A stretch of DNA of 12,429 nt from an uncultured archaeon A07HN63 (GTDB lineage Archaea; Halobacteriota; Halobacteria; Halobacteriales; Haloferacaceae), in contig KI543197.1 in NCBI GenBank assembly GCA_000496215.1, positions 173,276 to 185,704 of the forward strand. Reading direction: 5' to 3'. This document shows, one piece after another, positions 1 to 6,932 of this stretch (the stretch's first letter is position 1; each line of letters begins with the position of its first letter). The notes under the pieces were generated by a model that was given only the letters and a program-made list of their open reading frames with translations, had not been told where the DNA came from and ran no database searches. The position numbers and the translations under genes are program-made.

Positions 1-2427
1 AGCATCTGGGAGTTGTGCGAAATGACGTTATTCGTGAGATAGTTGTGCGTCCCGCCACTTCCAGATCGTACACCCATTCGTCAGCGGCTCGACTGCTCTA
101 TCGTCTCGATTTTTCCCACCGTACATCGCGTCGGCTAGCTGTCGAAGTGCGGCAACATCGGATTCAAGCGTATCGACACCCCGTTCTGCTGCGATTGGCT
201 CTTGGGGGGTTGTCGTATGCTCTTCGAGTGCCGACTCGAACGCTTCGACGACACGCGACAGACTCTCACGGCTGGGGTTTCGTCGCCCGCGTTCGTAATG
301 CTGGTACGTCGACCGCGGGAGATTACAGTCTGCCTGTGTCAGGTCGAGCGCTTCTCGAATCCGTTTGAGTTCGGCTCCGATATCCGGAACCACATCGAGA
401 TTCGTATTGGTAAGTGTGTCTGCGTGGTCCGCAGCAGCCTGCTGTTTGCGGTCGGTTACAAAGCCGACTGTCTCGATATATCGTGTGAATTGGTCGCCAC
501 TGATTCGCAGGCGGTAGCTTTCTTTGTTTCGACTTTGCAACTGTGTCGTGATTCCGAGTGAGAGAAGCAGGCTCCGAACGTCTTCGAGTAACTCACGGCT
601 CATCGACGCAACGCTGATTTCGCGCTGGGTATCGGAAACGTGGCCTTCGCCCTCGACTGTATGCCTTGAGAAACGCCTTTTTGATCGGTTTCGAGGTACT
701 GAACAGTGGCTCTGGGACGCGTTGGGTTGCCGATCCGGTGAGCAGTTGGGGGTCACACTCCCCGAGGAAACTCACGAACTCGCCGGCAGAGCATATCACT
801 TCCTTTGCAGTTTTCCCTGATGCGGTTCTCGGACCGTGTGATTCAAACCGAGTTTGTTCAGCGTCCGCGTAACGTCTGATAGCACTTCCTCGTCATCGTT
901 TGTGATTGAGACGTACCCAGTGTTATCATCACGTTGTTCGACGTACCCCTCGGCGACGATGTATCCAACCAGCCGGCTGAGTGCTGGGGTCCACTGATCA
1001 GGAAGTGAGAGAGCAACCCCGTTTGGCGACTTCGATTTTCGATACGAACTCTCAATCGAGTCGCTGTTACCACTTGGAAGCGTTTCCGGAACGGCGATGA
1101 AATTCCCCTCAGAGAGATCCTCAGCACAGACGGGTTTGAACTGACCGCTATCTTGCCTGTATAGTGGATGCGACGGTGTGACTGTTACTTCGGTTCCGGT
1201 AGCGGTCGTGACCCGGTACATCGTTTCGGGTGCTTCACGTTTCCAGACTTTCGTTACCGGGTTGCTCTTGATCGTCCCATCCTGCTGTAGTGATGGCACC
1301 TCTAACGCAGCTGTATCCCACACGCCATCGTCGACTGCCTTGGGATCTGTTAGATTCGATTCAACGATATCCTTGATCTGTCGCTCTGACCCATCGGCAA
1401 GCGTCACTTTTGTGTCGGATTTAACACACTTTCCTGTACCCGGGTCACCGATCAACAGCATATGCAGATCACCGCGAATCCGCGAACCGTCGGGGAGATT
1501 CTTCGTCACACCCGAGAACAGCTGCAGGATCATCGCCAACTTCTCCTCGTCGTAGCCGTAGATGGAGGGTGCGACCGAGCCGACCATTCGCTCGTAGAGG
1601 TCGGACTCCTCGGAGAGCTCCATGATCGTCTCGATATCCGACTGGTCGATATCCATGTTCTCGAACTCCTCGTCCTCGATGGTGATCGCAACGCCGTCCA
1701 TGTAGATATCGAACAGCGAGGATTTCTCGTTGCCATCCGACATCTGCTCGATGTGGAGGACGCCGACGGCGGTAACGTGATCGCCGGGGGTGACCTCGCC
1801 CGTGATGTCGTCTTCGACGTTCATATCGATGCTTTGCGGTGTTTCGCCGCCGCGCAGCCCCTCGGGACTTTCCTGTACCCGAATCTTCTGGGCGTCGATG
1901 AACTCCGACTGGTCGAAGTTAATCCGGAACGGCCCCTGTCGCTCACAGCCCTGACACTCGTGGGGCTCCTGAAACTCGCCGTCCTGCTGGGGGATGTAGT
2001 TCATCGTGCCACAGCGCTGGCACTCGAAAGCGGAGTCGGTGATCTTCGGCCGCACGTCGGTCGCCTTGCGGACGATCCCCTGCACCGAGATGAGCTTCCC
2101 GATGTGGTTGTCGTGGACGCGGATACCGCGGATGTCGACGTGCTCGGGCAGGTTCCGCAGCCGGACGTGCGCGTTGCCGAGTTTCACGTCGGCCGGCAGA
2201 TCGTAGAGCCGGAGGGCCTCCTCGGCGTACTCCTGTAGCTGGTCGGGCTGGGAGCGATAGTCCTCGGCGAGATCCGCATCGAACTGGTAGAGGTCGTCGT
2301 AGTCGATGTACAGTGACCGCTTCTCGTTGGGGTACTGCTGGGCGAGCTCGCCGATCTCGTCGCGGTAGTAGTTGCGGTAGAACTGGATGAACCGGTCGGT
2401 GAGTTCCTGATTGGAGGCCTGGGCCAT
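1..2427 (-). CDS. mcm: MCM replicative DNA helicase, intein-interrupted, partial and frameshifted
   Basis: This is the archaeal minichromosome maintenance helicase, the hexameric 3'-5' ATPase that unwinds DNA at the fork. Residues 1-333 are the first extein: an N-terminal helical domain, an OB-fold with a zinc site (Cys136, Cys139, Cys158, Cys161), then the start of the AAA+ domain ending in Walker A GDPGTGK (327-333). The host protein stops there because an intein begins at Cys334 (codon 1426-1428). Host coding resumes at bases 11-1 as SQML, the expected continuation of the P-loop, and leaves the window, so Walker B, sensors and arginine finger are not seen. The ATG at 2425-2427 fits the family start and has a TATA-like box about 29 bases upstream, suggesting a leaderless mRNA. 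The uninterrupted frame ends at a stop at 796-798, inside the intein, because of indels described separately. The gene is divergent from coaBC. Identity is very secure; the broken frame is probably not biological. Confidence 0.95.
51..126 (-). other. cluster of frame changes at intein C-terminus
   Basis: Reading leftward on the minus strand, conserved intein C-terminal segments appear in successive frames: RWEKIETIE (about 96-121, needing one extra A in the T-run at 110-114), then VEPLTNG, then YDLEV (56-70), then GTHNYLTNNVISHN (12-53). Single bases appear to be missing near 122-126, 110-115, 94-98, 71-75 and 51-53. The last two are in CCC runs where one more C restores the motif. Five deletions in 76 bases, with no substitution damage to the motifs, resemble consensus errors. 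Confidence 0.65.
232..380 (-). other. XRE/Cro-like helix-turn-helix segment inside the intein
   Basis: The translated segment from about AELKRIREALDLTQ through YERGRRNPSRESL has the typical layout of a small XRE-type HTH: helix 1 LKRIREAL, LTQADCNL as helix 2, PRSTYQHYERG as the recognition helix and its end, then RRNPSRESLSRVVEAFES. It lies after both LAGLIDADG motifs and before the C-terminal splicing blocks. In an intein this probably helps the endonuclease recognise its target. It is in the open frame 28-756 and is not a separate gene. Confidence 0.6.
655..661 (-). other. frameshift 2 in intein: one extra base
   Basis: The middle frame (593-799) gives FLKAY ending at 659-661, then becomes nonsense. 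Skipping base 658 gives FLKAYVEGEGHVSDTQ, the second LAGLIDADG motif with usual spacing, and returns to the original frame. The extra base is not in a homopolymer, unlike the other sites; a two-base loss is an alternative. Confidence 0.75.
811..817 (-). other. frameshift 1 in intein: one base missing
   Basis: The MCM/intein frame runs through HQGKLQRK into a stop at 796-798. Adding one base in the run TTTTCCC (minus strand GGGAAAA) restores HQGKTAKEVICSAGEF, and the next frame stays open from there to 593. The missing base lies in a homopolymer of 3 or 4. Confidence 0.8.
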
Positions 2428-2450
2428 TGAGACAGGCGTACGTCGCCATC

Positions 2451-2465
2451 GGTTATGAAAGTCCG
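2451..2465 (-). promoter_or_regulatory. candidate TATA/BRE promoter of mcm
   Basis: On the minus strand TTTCATAA (2460-2453) lies about 29 bases before the mcm ATG, preceded by CGGAC at the BRE position. This spacing would place the transcription start within a few bases of the ATG, as in leaderless haloarchaeal genes. No SD site is seen before the ATG, which fits. Confidence 0.45.
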
Positions 2466-2546
2466 GTTCGCGTGGGGTCGATGGCGACCGCTGACAGGGG
2501 GCAACCCCGAACGCCTATCCGTCCTCCTCGCCTCAGGTCCGACTGA

Positions 2547-3716
2547 ATGCTCGACGGAGTCAACGTCGCCCTCGGCGTCACGGGAAGCATCGCCGCGGTG
2601 AAAACCGTCGAACTCGCCCACGAACTCCGCCGACAGGGGGCCTCGGTCCGCGCGCTGATGACCGACAGCGCACGCGGGATCATCCACCCCTGGGCCCTCG
2701 AATACGCCACCGAGCGCGACGTTGTCACCGAGATCACCGGCCGCGTCGAACACGTCGATCTCTGTGGCCGCGAGGGCTGGGCCGACGTGTTGCTGATCGC
2801 GCCCGCGACGGCCAACACGGTCGGCAAGATCGCCGGCGCGGTCGACGACACACCCGTCACGACGGCGGCGACGACCGCCCTCGGCGCAGACGTGCCGATT
2901 GTCATCGCGCCTGCGATGCACGAACCGATGTACGACCACCCCGGCGTGCTCGACGCTATCGACCGCGTCGAGTCGTGGGGCGTCGAGTTCGTCGACCCCA
3001 GAATCGAGGAGCGCAAGGCCAAGATCGCCACCGAGGCGGCCATCGTCACCGCCGTCGCCCGGGCGACGACCCCCGACTCACTCGCCGACACCAGCATCGT
3101 CATCACCAGCGGCGCGACCAGCGAGACCATCGACCCGATTCGCGTGCTGACCAACCGTGCCTCGGGGGCGACCGGCGAGGCCATCGCCCGTGCCTGTCAC
3201 ATCCGTGGGGCCGACGTGACGCTCGTCCACGATGGTCCGGATGTCCATTACGCCGAGGTGATCGAAACCGAGAGCGCCGCGGAGATGCTGGCCGCCGTCG
3301 ACACCGCCAGCAACGACGCCGACGCGCTCGTCTCGGCGGCCGCCATCGCCGACTACACCGTCCAGGAGGCTTCGGCGAAACTCCGCTCGGGCGAGGCGCG
3401 CACGCTGGAACTCGAACCGACGCCCAAGCTCCTCGATTCCGTCCGGCAGGCGCATCCGGAGCTACCGATGGTCGGATTCAAAGCCGAAACGACCAGCGAC
3501 GACAAGTCGCTGTTCGAGGCGGCGACCGCGCTCCGGGACCGTGTCGATCTGTCGTTTGTTGTCGCCAACGACGCGACCGTCATGGGTGAGGCCGAGACCC
3601 GCGCGATACTGGTCGACCGCGAGGCCGGGTCAGTCAATGACTGTGAGGTGGTCGAGGGCTCGAAGGTATATCTCGGTGATCGGATCGCCGACCGTCTGGT
3701 GACAGAGCTGGACTGA
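2547..3716 (+). CDS. coaBC: bifunctional phosphopantothenoylcysteine decarboxylase / phosphopantothenate-cysteine ligase
   Basis: This 389-residue protein makes 4'-phosphopantetheine for coenzyme A: the ligase half joins cysteine to 4'-phosphopantothenate and the FMN-dependent decarboxylase half removes CO2. The CoaC domain (about 1-175) shows the flavoprotein start VALGVTGSIAA (7-17), the catalytic His in EHVDL (His69), APATANTVGKIAGAVDD (85-101) and PAMHEPMY (122-129), an archaeal form of the usual PAMNxxMW motif. The CoaB domain (about 182-389) shows ITSGATSETIDPIR (186-199), AAIADYTV (265-272) and VGFKAET (309-315). The length is normal for the fused enzyme. The ATG at 2547 starts directly at the conserved first strand and has no SD, so the mRNA may be leaderless. 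It is divergent from mcm and 241 bases upstream of the mrp operon on the same strand. The soluble protein is acidic, as expected for a halophile. Identity is secure. Confidence 0.95.
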   Translation: MLDGVNVALGVTGSIAAVKTVELAHELRRQGASVRALMTDSARGIIHPWALEYATERDVVTEITGRVEHVDLCGREGWADVLLIAPATANTVGKIAGAVDDTPVTTAATTALGADVPIVIAPAMHEPMYDHPGVLDAIDRVESWGVEFVDPRIEERKAKIATEAAIVTAVARATTPDSLADTSIVITSGATSETIDPIRVLTNRASGATGEAIARACHIRGADVTLVHDGPDVHYAEVIETESAAEMLAAVDTASNDADALVSAAAIADYTVQEASAKLRSGEARTLELEPTPKLLDSVRQAHPELPMVGFKAETTSDDKSLFEAATALRDRVDLSFVVANDATVMGEAETRAILVDREAGSVNDCEVVEGSKVYLGDRIADRLVTELD

Positions 3717-3957
3717 TCGCTGTCGACTGTGTCTGATTGCCGTCCAAGCGTGCGTGTCGATTACACACGAAATCGAATAAATATCCGTCTGAGTCGGTGT
3801 ATATCATGATATATCGCAATGAACCTGACAGAATACGAAAACACAGTGTCGACACCCGGACGAATAAGAATAGTTTTGAGGCGTCCCCCGCCACAGTACC
3901 GTAGAGCCAGAATGACGTTCGGACACCCCCGACACAGCCGAACGGAGTGGGACACCG
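3717..3957 (+). promoter_or_regulatory. intergenic promoter region of the mrp operon
   Basis: This 241-base gap between coaBC and mrpE is clearly AT-richer than its surroundings from about 3765 to 3880. Two stretches could serve as BRE/TATA: CGAATAAATATCC around 3774-3786 and CGAATAAGAATAG at 3861-3873. The second would put a start near 3900, leaving a leader of about 55-60 bases before the mrpE ATG. A perfect palindrome lies between them (separate entry). No clear terminator for coaBC, no tRNA and no convincing small ORF is visible. The exact promoter is not resolved. Confidence 0.4.
3800..3813. promoter_or_regulatory. perfect 14-bp palindrome, candidate operator
   Basis: TATATCATGATATA is identical on both strands. 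It lies 145 bases before the mrpE start, in the AT-rich promoter-like region. Such a dyad could bind a dimeric regulator of the antiporter operon or overlap a TATA element. No binding protein can be named from the sequence. Confidence 0.4.
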
Positions 3958-5166
3958 ATGGCGGTTGACCACGCCGCCAGGCTGCTCGTCCCCGTTACAC
4001 AGTCGGTTACCCTCCGCCCGACGGTCGATTACGCCATCGAGCAGCTGCTCGACCGCCGGGAGGGTGACGCCGAGTCAGCCGTTCATTTCGTCTTCGTCGC
4101 GCCGTGGCGGGCGGGCGATCCGGATGCGACTGTCGACCGCGAACAGGCCACCGACCTGCTTGCCCAGATCGAGACGTGGGCCGAATACGACCTCGACTCA
4201 GTCGATGTCGACCCCGAGGCGGTGGAGATTACAACAGCCGTCATCGGCGAAGACGATTACCTGTTCAGTCCGGCCGATTACGTCGATCTGTTATCCGAGT
4301 ATGCGACACAGCACGAACTCACCAACGTGGTCGTCGACCCAGAATACTCGCTCACCGGCCAGACAACCCTGCTGCAGCCCTTCGAGTTCGAACTGCAGCA
4401 GCGTGATCTCACCGTCGAGGAGGCCCCGGTCGACCGGCCGACACAACGCGGGCGACTGCTGAGCCGTTCGAGCCCGGTTCGGTTTCTGACGCTGTTTGGT
4501 GTCTCATTTCTGTTCTATCAGGTCCTCGGCGGCTTCAGCGGCCTATTTGACATCGTGACAGGGGCCGCGACCGCACTGATCGTCGCACTGACGCTGTCCA
4601 GCGTCAGCTTCTACCGCGATCCAACACTGCAGTCGTCGCCTCGCCGGCTCGTCCGCGGCGTGATCTACATCCCGTATCTTCTCTATGAAATCGTCGTCTC
4701 CAACCTCGTCGTGGCCCGCGTGATCCTCGATCCGCGGGTGGATATCGACCCACGTCTAACGAAGATACAGGTGTACGTCGGCTCGGGGCTCCCGCTGACG
4801 ACGCTGGCAAACAGCATCACGCTGACTCCCGGGACGCTGACGGTCACGGCCGATGATCAGGAGCTGTACGTCCACTCGCTGGTGCCGTTTGCCCGCGAGG
4901 GTCTGTTCGACGGCTCGCTGGAACGCTGGGTGCGATTCGTCTTCTACGGCCGGGAGGCCGCCCGGTTCCCGACGCCACGAGAACGCGGTGACACCGAGGT
5001 ACTGCAGGAGGCCACCGGCGTCGACGCGACAGCACAGGACGGGAGTGTTATCGCTGACGGTGGCGATGAGAGTGCCACCGCTAACAGTAGTGGTGAAAGA
5101 ACCGTTGATGATAGCGATGAGAGTGCTACCACTGACGACACCACTGATACGGAGGTAACAGAATGA
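3958..5166 (+). CDS. mrpE: Mrp-type Na+/H+ antiporter subunit E with UspA-like N-terminal domain
   Basis: This is the first gene of the antiporter operon. The 402-residue protein is more than twice the usual MrpE/MnhE length. Residues 1-155 are soluble and resemble a universal-stress-protein fold (LLVPVTQSVTLRPTVDYAI near 9-27, a beta strand VHFVFVAPW, and LTNVVVDPE near 121-129) but lack an obvious ATP-binding Gly motif. The MnhE domain follows: membrane segments at about 173-192, 196-216 and 233-256, then the family signature ANSITLTPGTLTV (284-296) and a cytoplasmic C-terminal part ending around 335. Residues 355-402 form a Ser/Thr/Asp-rich acidic tail. MrpE is a membrane subunit needed for assembly or full activity of the complex; its precise mechanism is not well defined. 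The start is the first in-frame ATG after the promoter region and has no strong SD. The stop overlaps mrpF by ATGA. Confidence 0.9.
   Translation: MAVDHAARLLVPVTQSVTLRPTVDYAIEQLLDRREGDAESAVHFVFVAPWRAGDPDATVDREQATDLLAQIETWAEYDLDSVDVDPEAVEITTAVIGEDDYLFSPADYVDLLSEYATQHELTNVVVDPEYSLTGQTTLLQPFEFELQQRDLTVEEAPVDRPTQRGRLLSRSSPVRFLTLFGVSFLFYQVLGGFSGLFDIVTGAATALIVALTLSSVSFYRDPTLQSSPRRLVRGVIYIPYLLYEIVVSNLVVARVILDPRVDIDPRLTKIQVYVGSGLPLTTLANSITLTPGTLTVTADDQELYVHSLVPFAREGLFDGSLERWVRFVFYGREAARFPTPRERGDTEVLQEATGVDATAQDGSVIADGGDESATANSSGERTVDDSDESATTDDTTDTEVTE
5063..5135 (+). repeat. short direct repeat in the mrpE acidic tail
   Basis: The 13-mer GCGATGAGAGTGC occurs at 5063-5075 and 5114-5126, each followed by a similar YACCRCT. 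The spacing of 51 bases keeps the frame, so both copies encode DESAT. The segment is richer in AGT/GCT-type codons than its surroundings, consistent with slippage or duplication growth of a low-complexity tail. Confidence 0.6.
5151..5156 (+). promoter_or_regulatory. ribosome binding site of mrpF
   Basis: GGAGGT lies 6 bases before the mrpF ATG at 5163, inside the end of mrpE. It supports this start and coupled translation across the ATGA overlap. Confidence 0.75.
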
Positions 5167-5468
5167 GCATCGCCGAGACCACACTAGTTGCCGGCTACTC
5201 CGTTGGCGACGGCCTCGTCCTCGCGGCCGCGTTGTTTGTCACGTTGGCAATTGCGATGCTGTACCGTGCGATCATGGGCCCAACAAATCAGGATCGTGTG
5301 CTCGCGGTCAACGTTCTTGGCACGAACACCGTCGTTATCCTCGCGTTGCTTGGGGCGGCACTTGACGAGCCGTGGTTCCTCGATATCGCCCTCGTCTACG
5401 CGCTGTTGAACTTCCTGATGTCGATCGCCATCTCGAAGTTCACCGTCGAACGGGGTGGTGTCATATGA
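5163..5468 (+). CDS. mrpF: Mrp-type Na+/H+ antiporter subunit F
   Basis: This is a 101-residue membrane protein, the normal length for MrpF/MnhF. It shows three membrane segments at about 17-36, 50-67 and 74-93. The family motif RAIMGPTNQDRVLAVNVLGT (35-54) joins the first two segments and carries the conserved Gly-Pro and Asp44; DIALVYALLNFLMSIAISKF (74-93) contains the conserved Asp74. MrpF is a small core subunit of the hetero-oligomeric complex in the cytoplasmic membrane. Its ATG overlaps the mrpE stop and its stop overlaps the mrpG ATG, both as ATGA, so translation is likely coupled. A GGAGGT site precedes it. Identity is secure from sequence and position. Confidence 0.93.
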   Translation: MSIAETTLVAGYSVGDGLVLAAALFVTLAIAMLYRAIMGPTNQDRVLAVNVLGTNTVVILALLGAALDEPWFLDIALVYALLNFLMSIAISKFTVERGGVI

Positions 5469-5785
5469 TCGCCACCGCTCGGATCGGGCTCATCGGCGTC
5501 TGTCTCGCGCTGGGGCTGTTCTTTACGCTGGTTTCGGCAACCGGCGTTATTCGGCTGCCAGATGTATTTTCCCGGGCGCACACAGCCTCACAGGCTGACA
5601 CGCTGGGTGCTGGCTTCGCGCTGGCGGCCGTCGCGCTCACGCTTGGCTGGGATGCAGCGACAGTCAAGACCGTACTGCTGCTGGTGTTTATTTTCGTGAC
5701 CAACCCAACGGCGGCTCACGCCATCGCCCGAGCGGCCTACGAGGAGGGCGTCGAGCCGTGGACAACGGGGGACGAGCGCCGATGA
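5465..5785 (+). CDS. mrpG: Mrp-type Na+/H+ antiporter subunit G
   Basis: This is a 106-residue membrane protein with three predicted segments (about 5-27, 46-63, 66-88). The MnhG/PhaG signature is clear: GVIRLPDVFSRAHTAS (27-42) followed by QADTLG, and later FIFVTNPTAAHAIARAA (75-91). I chose the ATG at 5465 because it starts at the expected first membrane segment and overlaps the mrpF stop as ATGA; the frame stays open further upstream, but that would add an out-of-family extension within mrpF. A weak SD-like GGGGTGGTG precedes it. MrpG is a small subunit packed next to E and F in the antiporter complex. The stop overlaps the next gene by ATGA. Confidence 0.93.
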   Translation: MIATARIGLIGVCLALGLFFTLVSATGVIRLPDVFSRAHTASQADTLGAGFALAAVALTLGWDAATVKTVLLLVFIFVTNPTAAHAIARAAYEEGVEPWTTGDERR

Positions 5786-6366
5786 TCGGTGCCTCCGCCT
5801 CACCGCTGGTCCTCCAGAGTGTCGGCATCACGCCGTTTGAACTGTCACTCTTCGTTTTTGTCCTCATCACGGCTGTGCTGACCGCCCTGTTCACCGACGT
5901 GCTGGCCTCGATTGTCATCTTCGCCGCCTACAGCCTTGGGCTGTCGATCATCTACACGTTCTACCATGCCCCGGATGTGGGGCTGACGGAGGCCGCAATC
6001 GGTGCTGGCATTACCACCGTGTTCCTGCTGTTGACAATCGCAAAGACGAGCCGGCCGACAAGCGACGACCGCTTCGACTCGATCAACTGGCCGGCGGTTG
6101 GCATCTGTACGGTCTTCGTCCTCGTCGTTGGCTCGACGCTAAGTGCGTTCCCGGCGGTCGGCGATCCCGGTTCGCCGATTCTCACCAACGCCGACGTGAC
6201 GGGGTATTATCTTCAGACCGCCTACGACGAAACCGGTGCGGAAAACGCCGTGACCGCGGTGCTGGCTGCCTACCGTGGGTTCGATACCTTCGGTGAGGCG
6301 ATCGTCGTCTTCGCTGCTGGTATCGCCAGCCTGCTCGTACTTGGTCGGGAGGTGTTCACCACATGA
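5782..6366 (+). CDS. mrpB1: Mrp antiporter MrpA C-terminal-like subunit (DUF4040/MbhD-MbhE type)
   Basis: This 194-residue membrane protein matches the C-terminal part of bacterial MrpA, not full-length MrpA. The DUF4040/MbhD-like part holds HAPDVGLTEAAIGAGITTVF (62-81), with the acidic residues seen in this region of the antiporter. The MbhE-like part holds GAENAVTAVLAAYRGFDTFG (152-171) followed by EAIVVFAAG. About five membrane segments are visible. In Mrp and Mbh complexes this module joins the D-type antiporter subunits to the small subunits. In haloarchaea the gene is often labelled MnhB or DUF4040 protein, hence the symbol mrpB1, which is tentative. The ATG at 5782 overlaps the mrpG stop as ATGA; a slightly earlier GTG at 5758 is less likely. 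The stop overlaps mrpB2 by ATGA. Confidence 0.88.
   Translation: MIGASASPLVLQSVGITPFELSLFVFVLITAVLTALFTDVLASIVIFAAYSLGLSIIYTFYHAPDVGLTEAAIGAGITTVFLLLTIAKTSRPTSDDRFDSINWPAVGICTVFVLVVGSTLSAFPAVGDPGSPILTNADVTGYYLQTAYDETGAENAVTAVLAAYRGFDTFGEAIVVFAAGIASLLVLGREVFTT
6347..6354 (+). promoter_or_regulatory. ribosome binding site of mrpB2
   Basis: GGGAGGTG lies 8 bases before the ATG at 6363, within the last codons of the upstream gene. It fixes the mrpB2 start and supports coupled translation. Confidence 0.75.
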
Positions 6367-6932
6367 GCACCGACCGCGACGACACTGACGGTGTTGCCCG
6401 CCAGCGGCCGATGTACACCGAGAGTCAGGTCATCATGACGACGGTCAAAACGGTTATTCCGTTTGTCCTGACATACGGGCTGTTCATCACGTTCCACGGC
6501 ACCGGCTCGCCCGGCGGTGGGTTCCAGGGCGGCGCGCTTATCGCCTCGGTCGTATTGATGATCGCCTTCGCTTTTGGGATCGAGTCGACCCGGCAATCAC
6601 TTGCCAATCGGCTCGTCGTCGGACTCGGCACGGTCGGTGTGCTCATTTTCGCCGGAATAGCGCTCGTGCCGATGGCTCTTGGTGGCAACTTCCTTGAATA
6701 CACGAAATACTACCCCGTGCTTGGCTCGGCACTCGGCCTCAAAAAATACGAGTTCGTCAAATACGGGATGGAGGCCGTCGAGATCGGCGGGATCGCCTTC
6801 ATCGTTGCCGGGGTGCTGATGGGGCTGTTTTTCATCCTCGCAGCCGGGGTAACGCCGCCGGCCGCAGACGAGTCGGCGGGCGCAGCCCCGCTGGACGAGG
6901 TCACAGCCACGGAGGATCAAGAGGATGACTGA
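6363..6932 (+). CDS. mrpB: Mrp-type Na+/H+ antiporter subunit B (MnhB domain)
   Basis: This 189-residue membrane protein has a short acidic N-terminus (1-20) before four membrane segments (about 27-46, 56-74, 84-104, 139-162). The MnhB signature HGTGSPGGGFQGGALIAS (45-62) is complete. The protein ends with an acidic tail (166-189) typical of haloarchaeal versions. MrpB is a core membrane subunit next to the MrpA C-terminal module and MrpC, and the gene order here keeps these partners together. The ATG at 6363 has a good SD and an ATGA overlap with the preceding stop. The gene overlaps mrpC by 8 bases. Identity is secure; in databases it may be called MnhB2 or subunit B. Confidence 0.93.
   Translation: MSTDRDDTDGVARQRPMYTESQVIMTTVKTVIPFVLTYGLFITFHGTGSPGGGFQGGALIASVVLMIAFAFGIESTRQSLANRLVVGLGTVGVLIFAGIALVPMALGGNFLEYTKYYPVLGSALGLKKYEFVKYGMEAVEIGGIAFIVAGVLMGLFFILAAGVTPPAADESAGAAPLDEVTATEDQEDD
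6911..6918 (+). promoter_or_regulatory. ribosome binding site of mrpC
   Basis: GGAGGATC lies 6 bases before the mrpC ATG at 6925, in the acidic tail of mrpB. It supports this start despite the 8-base overlap. Confidence 0.7.

Larger units (their letters stand above)
12..1428 (-). mobile_element. MCM intein with LAGLIDADG homing endonuclease, inserted in Walker A
   Basis: This is a protein-splicing element. It begins at Cys334 after GDPGTGK and ends with Asn (codon 12-14) before Ser of the second extein. Seen in MCM numbering: block A starting CVKSDTKV; block B TPSH at 417-420, with its Thr and His; a first LAGLIDADG-like motif LVGYIVAEGYV at 486-496. Further on, read across the frame changes, are a second motif FLKAYVEGEGHV (about 634-670), an XRE-like helix-turn-helix segment (232-380), block F YDLEV (56-70) and block G GTHNYLTNNVISHN with the His-Asn pair (12-53). 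Two LAGLIDADG motifs indicate a monomeric homing endonuclease that would cut intein-free mcm alleles. The element is 1417 bases as given; undoing the indels I infer gives about 474 codons, normal for a full intein. As written it could not be translated in one frame. Boundaries are precise because both splice junctions are recognisable. Confidence 0.93.

Noticed and set aside
28..756. A separate 242-codon minus-strand gene with an HTH
   Set aside because: It is in the same frame as mcm and holds the rest of the intein between the indels. Its first 32 or so codons are out-of-frame sequence, and it has no start context.
1462..2238. Plus-strand open frame of 258 codons opposite mcm
   Set aside because: It is antisense to a conserved helicase, and its repetitive Val/Asp/Leu content is the complement of mcm codons. 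No motif or SD is visible.
2497..2508. GGGG-GCAA-CCCC hairpin between mcm and coaBC
   Set aside because: The stem is only four pairs, in GC-rich DNA where this is expected by chance, and it lies upstream of a start, not after a gene.
2184..3184. Minus-strand frames of about 240-250 codons across mcm/coaBC
   Set aside because: They overlap two secure genes and the divergent promoter gap, and show no family features.
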